Shown piece after piece: positions 41,968-51,399 of a DNA stretch of 64,000 nucleotides. The stretch's first letter is position 1. Each line of letters starts with the position of its first letter. The stretch covers positions 1-64,000 of the forward strand of contig NZ_CABUHK010000019.1 in NCBI RefSeq assembly GCF_902491285.1, in the 5' to 3' direction. The position numbers were made by a program, and so were the translations under genes. The stretch comes from an uncultured Bacteroides sp. (GTDB lineage Bacteria > Bacteroidota > Bacteroidia > Bacteroidales > Bacteroidaceae). The notes beneath the pieces were generated by a model. It was not told the DNA's origin and searched no databases. It saw nothing but the letters and a program-made list of their open reading frames with translations.

Positions 41968-42835
41968 TTGCCTCTCTCTTCTCTCCCCACCAGACTATCA
42001 GAATCGTTAATACAATCATAAGTACTGTGCAAATGAGCGAGCCTTCAAACCCGAAGGCTCCGCCATTCAGCACATTTTCTTCGGGCATATGCAATTTCAG
42101 CATCGTAGACATGAAATCGTTTCCGCTCACCTGGTAGCCCAAAATCGGGCCTTGTATCCAGTTCCAGAAAAGATGCAGTGAAATGGGGAAACAAAGATTC
42201 CGGGTATATAAATAGGATGCCCCCAACAACATACCTGCCAACACAAGATTTATCATCGGCAGGAAGTCTATCTCCGGATTAAAGATATGCAGGAATGCGA
42301 ACAACGCCGCCGAAATGAACTGCGACAGAAATTTATTTAAACGAGTATGCAGCAGATGCCCCAGAATATACCCGCGCATCAGAATCTCTTCAAACAGCGC
42401 GACTAACAGAAAAAACAGCAACGCCCCCAGTAAATCCAACGGTTTGAACTGAAACCCGGTCACTTCCACTTCTCCCATGACCAGAGACAACCCGAAACCT
42501 ACCAGATACAGCAAAGCAGCTATCAGAAATCCATACCACAACCCTTTGGCGTGCCCCTTGACGGACAATCCCAAATCGGAGAACGGACGCCGCTCCAACC
42601 GGAGCATAATGACAGCAGCAGTAAGAACAGCCAGCAGCATACTGCCTTCCAGCAGAATATATCCCACCATCCCCGGATGACGTGCTTCCACACCAAGCAC
42701 CAACGACAAGAACCCTTGAGCCAATATACCATACAATCCCATAAATACCAAAAACACCACAATAAACAGTGGGATGCATACCCATACAGGGAGTCTCTTA
42801 GGCTCTTTCTTCTCTACGATGTTGTCTGCCGTCAT
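41939..42835 (-). CDS. CPBP-family intramembrane protease
   Basis: The 298-aa membrane protein has about eight membrane segments and the CPBP (Abi/CAAX) motifs EEILMRGY (E-E-x-x-x-R), FAFLHIFNP and a later NWIQGPILG. It probably cleaves or binds membrane proteins, for example in peptide modification or immunity; the substrate is unknown. It overlaps the end of tex in the opposite direction. Confidence 0.92.
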   Translation of the reverse strand: MTADNIVEKKEPKRLPVWVCIPLFIVVFLVFMGLYGILAQGFLSLVLGVEARHPGMVGYILLEGSMLLAVLTAAVIMLRLERRPFSDLGLSVKGHAKGLWYGFLIAALLYLVGFGLSLVMGEVEVTGFQFKPLDLLGALLFFLLVALFEEILMRGYILGHLLHTRLNKFLSQFISAALFAFLHIFNPEIDFLPMINLVLAGMLLGASYLYTRNLCFPISLHLFWNWIQGPILGYQVSGNDFMSTMLKLHMPEENVLNGGAFGFEGSLICTVLMIVLTILIVWWGEKREAISLAVPRSC

Positions 42836-42909
42836 TTTTACAATTTGTTAATCCGGCTACAAAATTAGATATAAAACATAAAAAAACATCATGTAATCTC
42901 TATTTTTCC

Positions 42910-42917
42910 TATATTTG
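42910..42917 (+). promoter_or_regulatory. Promoter -7 box of the LRR gene
   Basis: TATATTTG matches TAnnTTTG and lies 22 bases before the start codon at 42939. Confidence 0.5.
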
Positions 42918-42938
42918 TCAGAACAAATCCGCAAAATT

Positions 42939-43988
42939 ATGAAATTTAAACTACTATTGATAAGCTTCTTATTGGCTGCCAACTCATTAGGGGCCACAGC
43001 GCAAGTGAGTAAAACGTATTATGTAAGCAAACCGGGAACACTGATTTCCATGATGACTGAGGACGAAGCAAATGCCGTCACCCACCTCACCCTTACCGGG
43101 AAATTGAATGCCGAAGACTTCAGACACCTGCGTGATGAGTTCGACAACCTGAAAGTGCTGGATATTTCGAATGCCGAAATAAAGATGTACAGCGGGAAAT
43201 CGGGAACCTATCCCAACGGCAAGTTCTACATTTATATGCCGAACTTTATCCCTGCCTATGCTTTCTCCAGCGTAGTGGACGGAGTGACCAAAGGCAAACA
43301 AACTTTAGAAAAAGTAATCCTCTCCGAAAAGACCAAGAATATCGAAGACGCCGCTTTCAAAGGCTGCGAGAATCTGAAAATATGCCAGATTCGCAAAAAG
43401 ACAGCTCCCAACCTGTTGCCGGAAGCATTAGCAGACAGCGTTACCGCTATCTTCGTCCCGCTGGGCAGCAGCGACGCTTACCGCTACAAGGACAGATGGC
43501 AGAACTTTGCTTTCATCGAAGGTGAACCGGTAGAAGCTACTTTGCAAGTAGGACTTATGGGCAAACTAGAAGAAGAGATTCTGAAAGCAGGTCTTCAACC
43601 CCGCGACATCAACTTCCTGACCGTTGAAGGTAAACTGGACAATGCCGATTTCAAACTAATCCGCGATTATATGCCGAATCTGGTATCGGTCGATATTTCC
43701 AAAACAAATGCAACGGCTATCCCCGATTTTACTTTCGCGCAAAAGAAGTATCTGCTGAATATGAAATTGCCTCATAATCTGAAGTCTATCGGACAGCGCG
43801 TGTTCAGCAACTGCGGTCGCCTGTGCGGTACTTTGGAACTGCCGGCTAGTGTGACAGCTATTGAGTTCGGGGCATTTATGGGATGCGACAACCTGCGTTA
43901 TGTGTTGGCTACGGGAGACAAGATTACAACGCTGGGCGATAGTTTGTTTGGAGACGGTGTGCCGAGCAAGTTGGTTTATAAGAAATAA
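42939..43988 (+). CDS. Secreted BspA-type leucine-rich repeat protein
   Basis: Started at MKFKLLLISFLLAAN (349 aa) with a signal peptide. The mature part has LRR_5-like repeats: FDNLKVLDISNAEI, TLEKVILSEKTKNIEDAAFKGCENL and SVTAIEFGAFMGCDNLRYV, described here by their key parts (I-x-x-x-A-F-x-x-C-x-x-L). Such proteins are surface adhesins or binding proteins. No sorting signal is evident. A terminator follows. Confidence 0.85.
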   Translation: MKFKLLLISFLLAANSLGATAQVSKTYYVSKPGTLISMMTEDEANAVTHLTLTGKLNAEDFRHLRDEFDNLKVLDISNAEIKMYSGKSGTYPNGKFYIYMPNFIPAYAFSSVVDGVTKGKQTLEKVILSEKTKNIEDAAFKGCENLKICQIRKKTAPNLLPEALADSVTAIFVPLGSSDAYRYKDRWQNFAFIEGEPVEATLQVGLMGKLEEEILKAGLQPRDINFLTVEGKLDNADFKLIRDYMPNLVSVDISKTNATAIPDFTFAQKKYLLNMKLPHNLKSIGQRVFSNCGRLCGTLELPASVTAIEFGAFMGCDNLRYVLATGDKITTLGDSLFGDGVPSKLVYKK

Positions 43989-43998
43989 GAAGAAAAGA

Positions 43999-44045
43999 AT
44001 TGCCCTGATATCGGTTGAGTTTAATCAGCCTATATCAGGGCAAAT
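43999..44045. terminator. CCCTGATAT hairpin, bidirectional terminator
   Basis: ATTGCCCTGATAT and its complement flank a 20-base loop, between two convergent genes. The same CCCTGATAT core appears at 45541 and 46603. Confidence 0.75.
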
Positions 44046-44052
44046 AATCTCT

Positions 44053-45402
44053 TTAAAACGTTCCAATTACCGCATCATCAGGCTCAAAAAACATAATATA
44101 ATAAATAGGAATATAAGTAACTCCGCTTTTCTGATAAACCTTCTGCTCATTAGACAGGACAAACGCCTGGTGAATATTATATGTTTCTACTTTCAAGAAC
44201 TTAGTGAGCGCACTATGAACAGTGTAGTCTTTGCCTGATTTGATTTCCAAAGGTATCACACTAAGATTATCAGCATCATCTATCAAGAAATCGACTTCTC
44301 CATTATTTTTATTATCATAGTAATACAAATTAAATCCATGTGCACGCAACTCTTGAGCAACAACCGTTTCATAAACCGAACCTAGATTTATGCTTTGTAC
44401 GTCCTGCATAATAGCCTGTATATTATTCTTAAAGAACAAACCCGTGAGTAACCCCACATCATTCAAATAGAGTTTGAGCAAGTTCTTGCCACAGTTCTCC
44501 ACTAAGGGATAACTGGGAGCACTGATAGCTTTCACTTCCAGAACTACTCCGGCAGAGATGAGATAATCAAATTCTTCCTCATAATCTGCCATTCGCTTAC
44601 CTTTCTTCCCTTCAATATCTTTTGCCACCATACGTTTTTTCTTGTTCTCCAAATTGGATGGAACCAAGCTATACACACGCTGTATCTTCAATTTTGCATG
44701 GTCTTTTTCATACTTTGAAGCATCTACGCCATAAAGGGTGAGAATATCTTCCTGTATTTTACGGATAGCCATCACATTCTTCTCTTCAACAAATGTCTTC
44801 ACAGCATCAGGCAATCCGCCTACAATCAAATATTTCTTGAATAAGTCGAGCATTTTAGCATGTAGAGAATCAGGTAAGGACTGGCTTTGCAGAAACTGAG
44901 TCCTCATAGTGGAAATAGCAAGTTCACCTATACCATTGGCAATGATAAACTCTTCAAAATCCATAGGATACATGTGTTTAATCTCAATACTTCCTAAAGG
45001 AATAGAAGATGTATTTTTCAATGTTACACCTAATAATGAACCACTCGCTATATAGGTAAATCGGTTGTCCGCCTTCAAGAACTTCAACAAGGTGAGCAGA
45101 TGGTCATAAGCCTGAATCTCATCAATAAAAACAAGCGTATCCATACGCTCTTTCATCCTGTCACCCGCCACTACACTCAATGCCAGGTAGAAATCATTCA
45201 CAGTCTTGGCATCCGCAAAGATTCTATCTCCCAACTTATCCTCTTCCATGTTTACCTCTATATAGTTCTTATAGAGTTTCTGTCCGGCATGACGGATAAT
45301 AAAAGACTTACCTATCTGCCGTGCCCCATCGACGATCAATACTTTGTTAGAGTCCGTCTGCAAATAGTTCTCGATATAACTTTCAATCTTACGATATAGC
45401 AT
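44053..45402 (-). CDS. AAA ATPase with DUF4143 (AAA_14)
   Basis: The 449-aa protein has the P-loop GARQIGKSF near residue 28, Walker B LVFIDEIQ and the sensor-like SGSLLG, then the C-terminal DUF4143 part with a nuclease-like core (GEVDFLIDDADN...PLEIKSGKDY; E, D and E-x-K). This family is common in gut bacteria and its role is unknown; ATP-driven DNA or protein handling has been suggested. Direct repeats lie immediately upstream of and across the start, suggesting tight self-regulation. Confidence 0.88.
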   Translation of the reverse strand: MLYRKIESYIENYLQTDSNKVLIVDGARQIGKSFIIRHAGQKLYKNYIEVNMEEDKLGDRIFADAKTVNDFYLALSVVAGDRMKERMDTLVFIDEIQAYDHLLTLLKFLKADNRFTYIASGSLLGVTLKNTSSIPLGSIEIKHMYPMDFEEFIIANGIGELAISTMRTQFLQSQSLPDSLHAKMLDLFKKYLIVGGLPDAVKTFVEEKNVMAIRKIQEDILTLYGVDASKYEKDHAKLKIQRVYSLVPSNLENKKKRMVAKDIEGKKGKRMADYEEEFDYLISAGVVLEVKAISAPSYPLVENCGKNLLKLYLNDVGLLTGLFFKNNIQAIMQDVQSINLGSVYETVVAQELRAHGFNLYYYDNKNNGEVDFLIDDADNLSVIPLEIKSGKDYTVHSALTKFLKVETYNIHQAFVLSNEQKVYQKSGVTYIPIYYIMFFEPDDAVIGTF

Positions 45403-45404
45403 AT

Positions 45405-45513
45405 TACACTTTTCTATAATTTATCAGGCCACAAATATACACTTTTCGAATAATATTAAGACTGATAAAATACACTTTTCATATAAATATAACTATTTCA
45501 TGGCATACTTTTC
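45405..45513 (-). repeat. Four direct repeats upstream of the DUF4143 ATPase
   Basis: TACACTTTTC (GAAAAGTGTA on the coding strand) occurs at 45405, 45438 and 45471, and a shorter copy (ATACTTTTC) at 45505. Spacing is 33, 33 and about 34 bases, close to three helical turns. The first copy lies just before the start codon. The AT-rich spacers differ. These look like binding sites for a regulator, perhaps the ATPase itself. Confidence 0.7.
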
Positions 45514-45764
45514 GGCTAATTATAGAAAACCAAAAGAATTACCCTGATATAAACTGGTCATAAGTCGTTCGGCTCTTTTTATTTCTTCGGGTGGGGTCTT
45601 TTGCGTCTTTTTCTGAAAGCCACTTAACAGAACCACCAACTTATTACATTCGAGCAAACTAAAAAAGGCTTATTTTATACAAATACAAACATTTAATATT
45701 CATATCCCCCCTGACATAAGGTTGATGTATAAGATGGACAACCTTCGTCTTTCATATGTTCTTA
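45514..45764. other. Intergenic region with decayed repeat
   Basis: No gene is supported. The start (about 45530-45550) is a half copy of the CCCTGATAT hairpin: it shares AAAAGAATT-purine-CCCTGATAT with 43993-44011, but has no complementary arm. The rest is low-complexity sequence. Confidence 0.5.
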
Positions 45765-46418
45765 TTAGAAAAAAATAGCTATCACATTAGGATTCTGCTT
45801 CCCCCATCCTTCATTTTCCCATCTTTTTTTCAATTCGAGAGACATTAAGATAGTTAGTTCTTGAATATTATTCTCATTGTCAGTTTGCGGGTCGAAGTAT
45901 AAAATATTAAGTTTGTTACAATCTCGCATATCCAATTCTTTGATTCGATTGTTTCTGCAATCTATATGTATCATCTCTGTACATTCTCTAAGTTTTAAAT
46001 TCTGAATTTGATTGTTTGAGCAACAAAGTATCCCTAAATTAGCACATCCACTTGCATTAATGGTTTTCAAATAATTATTTGAGCAATAAAACTGGCGAAG
46101 GTTTCGTAGATAACTAACATCAAGAGATGTCAATCGGTTGCCGTTACAAGATAATCGAGTGAGACTGACCAGATTATTAATACCTGTCAGACTTATGCAT
46201 TGTACCTCATCAAGATTTAAAGATTTAATCTCCCCCAGGGCTCTTAATGTAGTTTCGTCGTTCAAGTCGATATGTCCATTTTCTGTAATAGGAATATCAT
46301 AATGATCATGAAGATAAGTAATAAATATCGGGTCATCAAATTCTTCCCATTCACTCTCGGATTTGCATGAGACAAGACAGAATATTATTAACCCTGCTAT
46401 AAAAAGTTTGTGTGCCAT
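45765..46418 (-). CDS. LRR lipoprotein
   Basis: The 217-aa protein has a lipoprotein signal (IIFCLVSC) and about six short leucine-rich repeats of the internalin-like L-x-C-x-x-N-x-I/L type (LTRLSCNGNRLTSLDV, LRQFYCSNNYLKTI, LGILCCSNNQIQNL). Cys takes the usual position of Leu in many repeats. It is likely a surface-bound binding protein. It is downstream of the Rhs locus and could interact with it, but this is only proximity. Confidence 0.85.
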   Translation of the reverse strand: MAHKLFIAGLIIFCLVSCKSESEWEEFDDPIFITYLHDHYDIPITENGHIDLNDETTLRALGEIKSLNLDEVQCISLTGINNLVSLTRLSCNGNRLTSLDVSYLRNLRQFYCSNNYLKTINASGCANLGILCCSNNQIQNLKLRECTEMIHIDCRNNRIKELDMRDCNKLNILYFDPQTDNENNIQELTILMSLELKKRWENEGWGKQNPNVIAIFF

Positions 46419-46602
46419 AGTATAATAGTATATTAGTTAAACTCAACATTCTTATTTTACTATCAATCAAGAGGGTATATTGCAGTGTTGAGTGCTTTCT
46501 ATCCTGGAGATTAGTTTTGTATCGTAAAGGTAGAATAAATTTATTGGATAATAACACTTTTTATTCAAAATCTGAGAAATATATTTCAAAGGATAAGTAT
46601 GA

Positions 46603-46643
46603 ACCCTGATATAAGTTGTTTTTAGTTCAACTTATATCAGGGT
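46603..46643. terminator. Strong CCCTGATAT hairpin
   Basis: A perfect 16-bp stem (ACCCTGATATAAGTTG and its complement) with a 9-base loop lies just downstream of the 46653-46883 stop (minus strand). It is the best preserved member of the hairpin family. Confidence 0.8.
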
Positions 46644-46652
46644 GGATAACTG

Positions 46653-46883
46653 CTACTTTAATAAAGAATGTATCCATTCACGAGGTATACCGATAAAGTG
46701 GTCATAGCCTACAATATGATTATTAAATGCGACAACAATTATAAAAATAATTGCTGCAATAAGTATCATCCATGATCCTATTTTTGCTACCCATCCGGTG
46801 AAGTCTTTATCATAATATTCTTGTTTTTTCTTCCTTTCAATATGGGTGTTCTTAGTCGTCCATTTTTTCTTTCTTTTCCTCAT
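46653..46883 (-). CDS. Small membrane protein downstream of the Rhs gene
   Basis: The 76-aa product has a strongly basic N-terminus and one hydrophobic helix (about residues 33-52). It lies 7 bases downstream of the Rhs C-terminal part, in the position of an immunity gene, but its size and lack of motif do not prove that role. Confidence 0.6.
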   Translation of the reverse strand: MRKRKKKWTTKNTHIERKKKQEYYDKDFTGWVAKIGSWMILIAAIIFIIVVAFNNHIVGYDHFIGIPREWIHSLLK

Positions 46884-46890
46884 AAATATA

Positions 46891-47613
46891 TTAATGTTGA
46901 ATAATTGTCGGCAAAACCCGTCTTACTGTTACTCCAGGCTGAAATCTTTCGGGATGAATATAAAATTCAGTCTGTATAATTTCTTTTGGAGATAAGCCGA
47001 GTCTATCTTGTATGACTTGTTTACGTTCGGCAAGCATTTCAATAATTTCTATCATTGATTTACCTGTAAAATCGACTTCTCCCAATTCCTTTTCGATATC
47101 TCTTGCTTCTGCTTCATACTCAAGCTGTTGCATAGCCAATCGAGGGTCATCAATTACTATCTCTGTACTGTTTTGAACGACGCCATTTTCTCCATAACGT
47201 ACAGTACTAACGAGACTAATCAGCAATTCTTTGAAATCCTTATAGCTATTTACAAGATCTATGCCGCCAGAGATTTTCATTCCCCACTCATTATTATTAC
47301 TCATCTGCACCTCATTTCCCCCAGGAGTATTGACTGTTTGTAAAAGAATAGGTGGTTCCATTGCTACTATTTGCCTTGTTCCTTTCCCACGATAAGACAC
47401 AGAAGTCTTTTGCGTATAAGACTGCGGTCTCACACCTCTTGGATAAAATGCATAAGGATTAGGTCTGCCCGCATTCCTATATCCTCTTCTTACAGGTGGT
47501 CTTGTAGGTCTTGGTTGATTCCCATCCGGATCGACATGTTTAATTGGGTTATCCAAACAATAATTGTATGCACTTAATGAAGGAAACTTTTCAGCCGAAG
47601 GATCTACTACATG
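46891..47613 (-). pseudogene. Rhs C-terminal variable region, cut off by an in-frame TGA
   Basis: This frame continues the Rhs protein without a shift. After the TGA at 47614-47616 it reads H-V-V-D-P-S-A-E-K, then YNYCLDNPIKHVDPDG, the normal end of the Rhs core. Only residues after PDG form the variable domain, about 200 residues with no toxin motif that I recognise (helical, with EFYIHPERFQPGVTVR near the end). A Met at 47556 could restart translation at MDNPIKHVDPDG. Without read-through the C-terminal part would be lost or separate. Confidence 0.8.
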
Positions 47614-50600
47614 TCATCTTCCTATCGCTGCATCATACATTCTTGCTCCGTAATCATGCCAATCCAACCCGTTCTTTCTGTCTAGTTCCTTACCATTATA
47701 TTTATAGTCCTGAACTGAACCAAAAGAAGAAGCCATCAACCCACCGAACGGATAGTAATGATTCACCTCTTCCACTAGCCCGTTTTGGTCAATAACTACA
47801 CGATTGTTTCCTTGATGATCTTGTAAGAAGTAATGATAGACAGTATCCGAAAGAGTGATGTATCCTTGTCCGGTCAACAACTTGTCAAGCATTCCATTTT
47901 CATAGATCGCATTGTCACAGTAGTTGGTGGTAGTCGTGTTTCCATCTATTATGTGTGTAGTACGAAGTTTTGTTCCGTTTGCATCATAAAGATAAGAAAT
48001 GCTATTCCCATCCTCAAACTGTATCCGACTGGGTAAATTTAAACAATTATACTGAATACCAGTAATCTTTTTGTTTAAATCTTGTGTTAAATTACCATTG
48101 GCATCATAAGAGTATTCCACATCATGCTTTGCCCCGTCTTTGAAATCGAAGCCATTGGCACACACCGAACTCACAGAGTTGTCATTTACAACTTGCAATT
48201 GATTACCATTATAAGACAAAGACAAATCATCAATCAAGCCATATACAGAAGAAGCGGTCTGTCCGTATCGTTTCAAACCAAGGATATTTCCCATCTTGTC
48301 ATATGCCGTCACCTGCTCATTAAACCGGTTTGAGTTATCGGTCAAAGAAGCTCCTTCACCGTAAACGGCGTCTTTCAATCGTGAAAGGCCATCGTAGGAG
48401 AATTTATAACCATATGTTGTCAATGTATCCGTCTGCCAGGTCATGCTGCTGACATCACCGTTGTAGCAAGGAGTACCCGTACCATCCGTATAGTGAAGCG
48501 ACTGTTTAAAAACGGGGCTGTCGATAGCCGTCAACCAATCACGAATGTTGTAGCAGTTGGTAGTGGTCAGAGAATCTTTTCCGTTGATGCGGGTAAGCCT
48601 TTTCATTCTGCCGATTTCATCGAAAGAGTAGAGGAAGCCGATGGTATCGTTTCCACATACATGATTCTCACGGGTCAGCCTTCCCGAATGGTCATAAGTG
48701 TAGTTCTTGCTTAAAGCGATATCACCACCATATTCTTCACAAACAGCAGTAGGATTTCCGCTAAAGTTAAAGAAAGACTTTTTCACCAAAGTAATGCCGT
48801 TCAAAGTAGTATGGCGTGACTGGATTAAATTTCGGTTGTAATCGTAATAATAACAACCGTATAATTCTTCACCGCTTTCCAGCGTGCGGGTCATGCTTCC
48901 GGTAAGCAAGCCTTTGCAATGCAGATTGGAATTGTCTGCATATTGCTTGCCGTAATTCTCATCCTCCACATAGTCCAGCGAAGCATTGAAGCCTGGCAAA
49001 TACCCTTTAAAATCATATGCATCATAATAATTCGCTTTCAGAACTTCAAGGCTGTCCGGATTGATTCCCGACGGATAATGAAGCACGTAGCCGTAGAGAG
49101 CCGAAGTGTTTTCCGGTTCAAAACTGGCGTATACGTTTAATGCGTCATAATGAGAGGCGTTTAATGTTCCGTGATAGATACCCGATAATACAGACCGTTC
49201 CGACAAGTCTGAAAGTTGGAAACTCCATTCATCACGTTTCCTTTGATTGCCGTCGCGGGTGAAAAGCAAGCGGTCAGTGGTGTCATAGATCATTTCCTGC
49301 CAGTCACAGCCCGGAAGCTTCTTTGCGATGCAGCGGTTGCGATAGTCGTAACAATACTGATAGGCGTATTTATCTAACATAGTCCGGCAAGCTTCGCCAT
49401 CCGGTAGTTCTCCCGTCTGAAGAAGTGACGAGAAATTATCGGTAGCTACGGGCGGCAGGACGAAGCACAAGTTACCGTAGTCGTCATACACATGGTAGGT
49501 GTCCAGTGTATCATTATCAGCGATGTTTCGGTTTAAAATGACATGTCCTTGCTTGTCGGTGAAGCTGTAGGCCGTATGTCCGTCTTCATCTTCCGCCGAC
49601 TCTGTTTTTAGTTCATAGGCAGGATATGTGCCATGCTGTAGGAGCCGGGGAAGCTCCCTTGCTCCCCCGCTGCTCAACCATAGGCAATGGTCGTCGGATG
49701 TGTTGACACGGTAATCATGCTTGATGCCGTGTCCGGAAGTTTGCCATTTTTCTCCGGGGCCGTATTCTTCCTTTATGAGGTTTAATGACGAACCGTCATA
49801 AACAGTAGAGTTACAGGCATAGTTATCACCATATAGTTTGCCGGCATTCGAAATGAAGTCTTCCGGTTGCATCCATACTCCCGATGTGTTCCCGGCACGC
49901 TCGGCAGGTAGCCATTGGCGACTGTCACGTCCCAGTTCGTCATATTCGCGATACGTTATCAAATCCTTTCTCACAGGCGAGGCTTTATATTCAATCTCCT
50001 GAACAGGTCTTCCCAAATGGTCGTAATATCGAATCTGATGCCGGGCTTTGCTCAAGTAGGAGAAATTGGCTACGGAGTCACTGCCGATAGTCGGGGCAAT
50101 CGTTTGAATGTAGTTTCGGGTGGCGGAAGGAATATAACTTTCCGGCTGCTCGGGGATTTCAGGTTCAGGTTCAGGTTTTGGTTCCGGATCAGGTTCTGGC
50201 GTTGGTTCAGGTTCCGGATCGGGCTCCGGATGGATGAACCCATTTAAAACTAAAGCTCCGTCAAGTCCTTCTCCCCCTTCGCAAAACAGATAATATATGC
50301 CCGGTTCAAGGTCGCAGTACAGTTCAGTACTATACATACGGAAGGGAGCCTTCATTATCACCTCTTTTCTTTCATTAAGCAAGGTCATGAAAACCCGACT
50401 TTTCTCGGGTCGAGATGAATAATAAACATAGAAATGACACCATGAGCTCATTTCCAAATTGAAAGAATAGAAAATGTCTTTTTCCTTTTCGCCGTATGTA
50501 TCAGCCAGTTGAGATATATCGGTGCTGATATAGATAGATCCGTTTTTGTCTATTGGAATAGGATTATCTATCGTATTGCCCATCTGATCCGCCACAGTGA

Positions 50601-51384
50601 TTCTTATGTTCGCATTGCAGTATCCGTCTTCCACAGGAACGCTTACCATATATTTGCCGGGAGCCAATACCTGTTGTGTTATCTTACTTTCTACGCTTTG
50701 CGCTATCATCCCGCCTTTTTCATCCTTCAAAATCAGTGTGCTGCTTCCGGTTTCATATGCTTCTATGTCAATGGTCATATTACATTCCACGGAAAGTTGA
50801 TAGTATAATGTTCGTTTTCCCCGATATGCTGCATTCCAATTGGAAATCACCGACTGATATAACGGAATCACTATCGGAGCATTCTGTGAAGCCGACGCAG
50901 CTTGCGCATAAATATTTGTTTTTAGTTCCGGCAGACAGTCCGAATGGAGCTTTTCTCCTTTTCTTGTTCCGGTCAGTTTGTAGTATCCCGCCGGTAATGA
51001 CATACAAACGAATGCTTGTGCATCTGTCAGATTCAATGTATCCCCTCTTACTTTGCCTGCGGCATCAGTGCTGGCCCATAAACTGGCGGTGCGTTTAGCG
51101 CGACTATAATCATGAGCTTCCGTTATCAAAGCATAAGCTGTCCCTTCTTCCGCCCTCTTCCATAAACAAAGAGAAGTGCTATCTGCCAAAGTTCCGGCAT
51201 GATTGACCGTCACTACCATCGGATACTCCAAGTGGAAAAGGTATTCTGTTGAAGCATCATTGGTTTCTATATGGTTTTCGTATATATAACGCAGTTCTTT
51301 GAGGTCTGTTTCTTCTGCCGAAGTTGTGCTTGCCGCCAACAGAAAGGCAAATGCCAGTATCAATCTTGAAAATGTTGTTTTCAT
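47614..51384 (-). CDS. Secreted Rhs/YD-repeat protein (DUF6443 type), truncated
   Basis: The 1256-aa protein has a signal peptide and a beta-rich N-terminal part (to about 380), a Pro/Asp/Glu repeat linker (about 385-415, pattern P-E-P-D), then a DUF6443-like start (RNYIQTIAPT) and many YD repeats (YDHLGRPVQEI, YDTTDRLLFTRDG, YSYDANGNLTQDL). It ends in the Rhs core: KELDRKNGLDWHDYGARMYDAAIGR, shortened here to DYGARMYDAAIGR, and then a TGA where Trp is expected. Rhs shells enclose a toxin or adhesin. The upstream 51400-54549 gene is probably its partner. Confidence 0.85.
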   Translation of the reverse strand: MKTTFSRLILAFAFLLAASTTSAEETDLKELRYIYENHIETNDASTEYLFHLEYPMVVTVNHAGTLADSTSLCLWKRAEEGTAYALITEAHDYSRAKRTASLWASTDAAGKVRGDTLNLTDAQAFVCMSLPAGYYKLTGTRKGEKLHSDCLPELKTNIYAQAASASQNAPIVIPLYQSVISNWNAAYRGKRTLYYQLSVECNMTIDIEAYETGSSTLILKDEKGGMIAQSVESKITQQVLAPGKYMVSVPVEDGYCNANIRITVADQMGNTIDNPIPIDKNGSIYISTDISQLADTYGEKEKDIFYSFNLEMSSWCHFYVYYSSRPEKSRVFMTLLNERKEVIMKAPFRMYSTELYCDLEPGIYYLFCEGGEGLDGALVLNGFIHPEPDPEPEPTPEPDPEPKPEPEPEIPEQPESYIPSATRNYIQTIAPTIGSDSVANFSYLSKARHQIRYYDHLGRPVQEIEYKASPVRKDLITYREYDELGRDSRQWLPAERAGNTSGVWMQPEDFISNAGKLYGDNYACNSTVYDGSSLNLIKEEYGPGEKWQTSGHGIKHDYRVNTSDDHCLWLSSGGARELPRLLQHGTYPAYELKTESAEDEDGHTAYSFTDKQGHVILNRNIADNDTLDTYHVYDDYGNLCFVLPPVATDNFSSLLQTGELPDGEACRTMLDKYAYQYCYDYRNRCIAKKLPGCDWQEMIYDTTDRLLFTRDGNQRKRDEWSFQLSDLSERSVLSGIYHGTLNASHYDALNVYASFEPENTSALYGYVLHYPSGINPDSLEVLKANYYDAYDFKGYLPGFNASLDYVEDENYGKQYADNSNLHCKGLLTGSMTRTLESGEELYGCYYYDYNRNLIQSRHTTLNGITLVKKSFFNFSGNPTAVCEEYGGDIALSKNYTYDHSGRLTRENHVCGNDTIGFLYSFDEIGRMKRLTRINGKDSLTTTNCYNIRDWLTAIDSPVFKQSLHYTDGTGTPCYNGDVSSMTWQTDTLTTYGYKFSYDGLSRLKDAVYGEGASLTDNSNRFNEQVTAYDKMGNILGLKRYGQTASSVYGLIDDLSLSYNGNQLQVVNDNSVSSVCANGFDFKDGAKHDVEYSYDANGNLTQDLNKKITGIQYNCLNLPSRIQFEDGNSISYLYDANGTKLRTTHIIDGNTTTTNYCDNAIYENGMLDKLLTGQGYITLSDTVYHYFLQDHQGNNRVVIDQNGLVEEVNHYYPFGGLMASSFGSVQDYKYNGKELDRKNGLDWHDYGARMYDAAIGR

Positions 51385-51399
51385 GTTTCGGATAGATAT

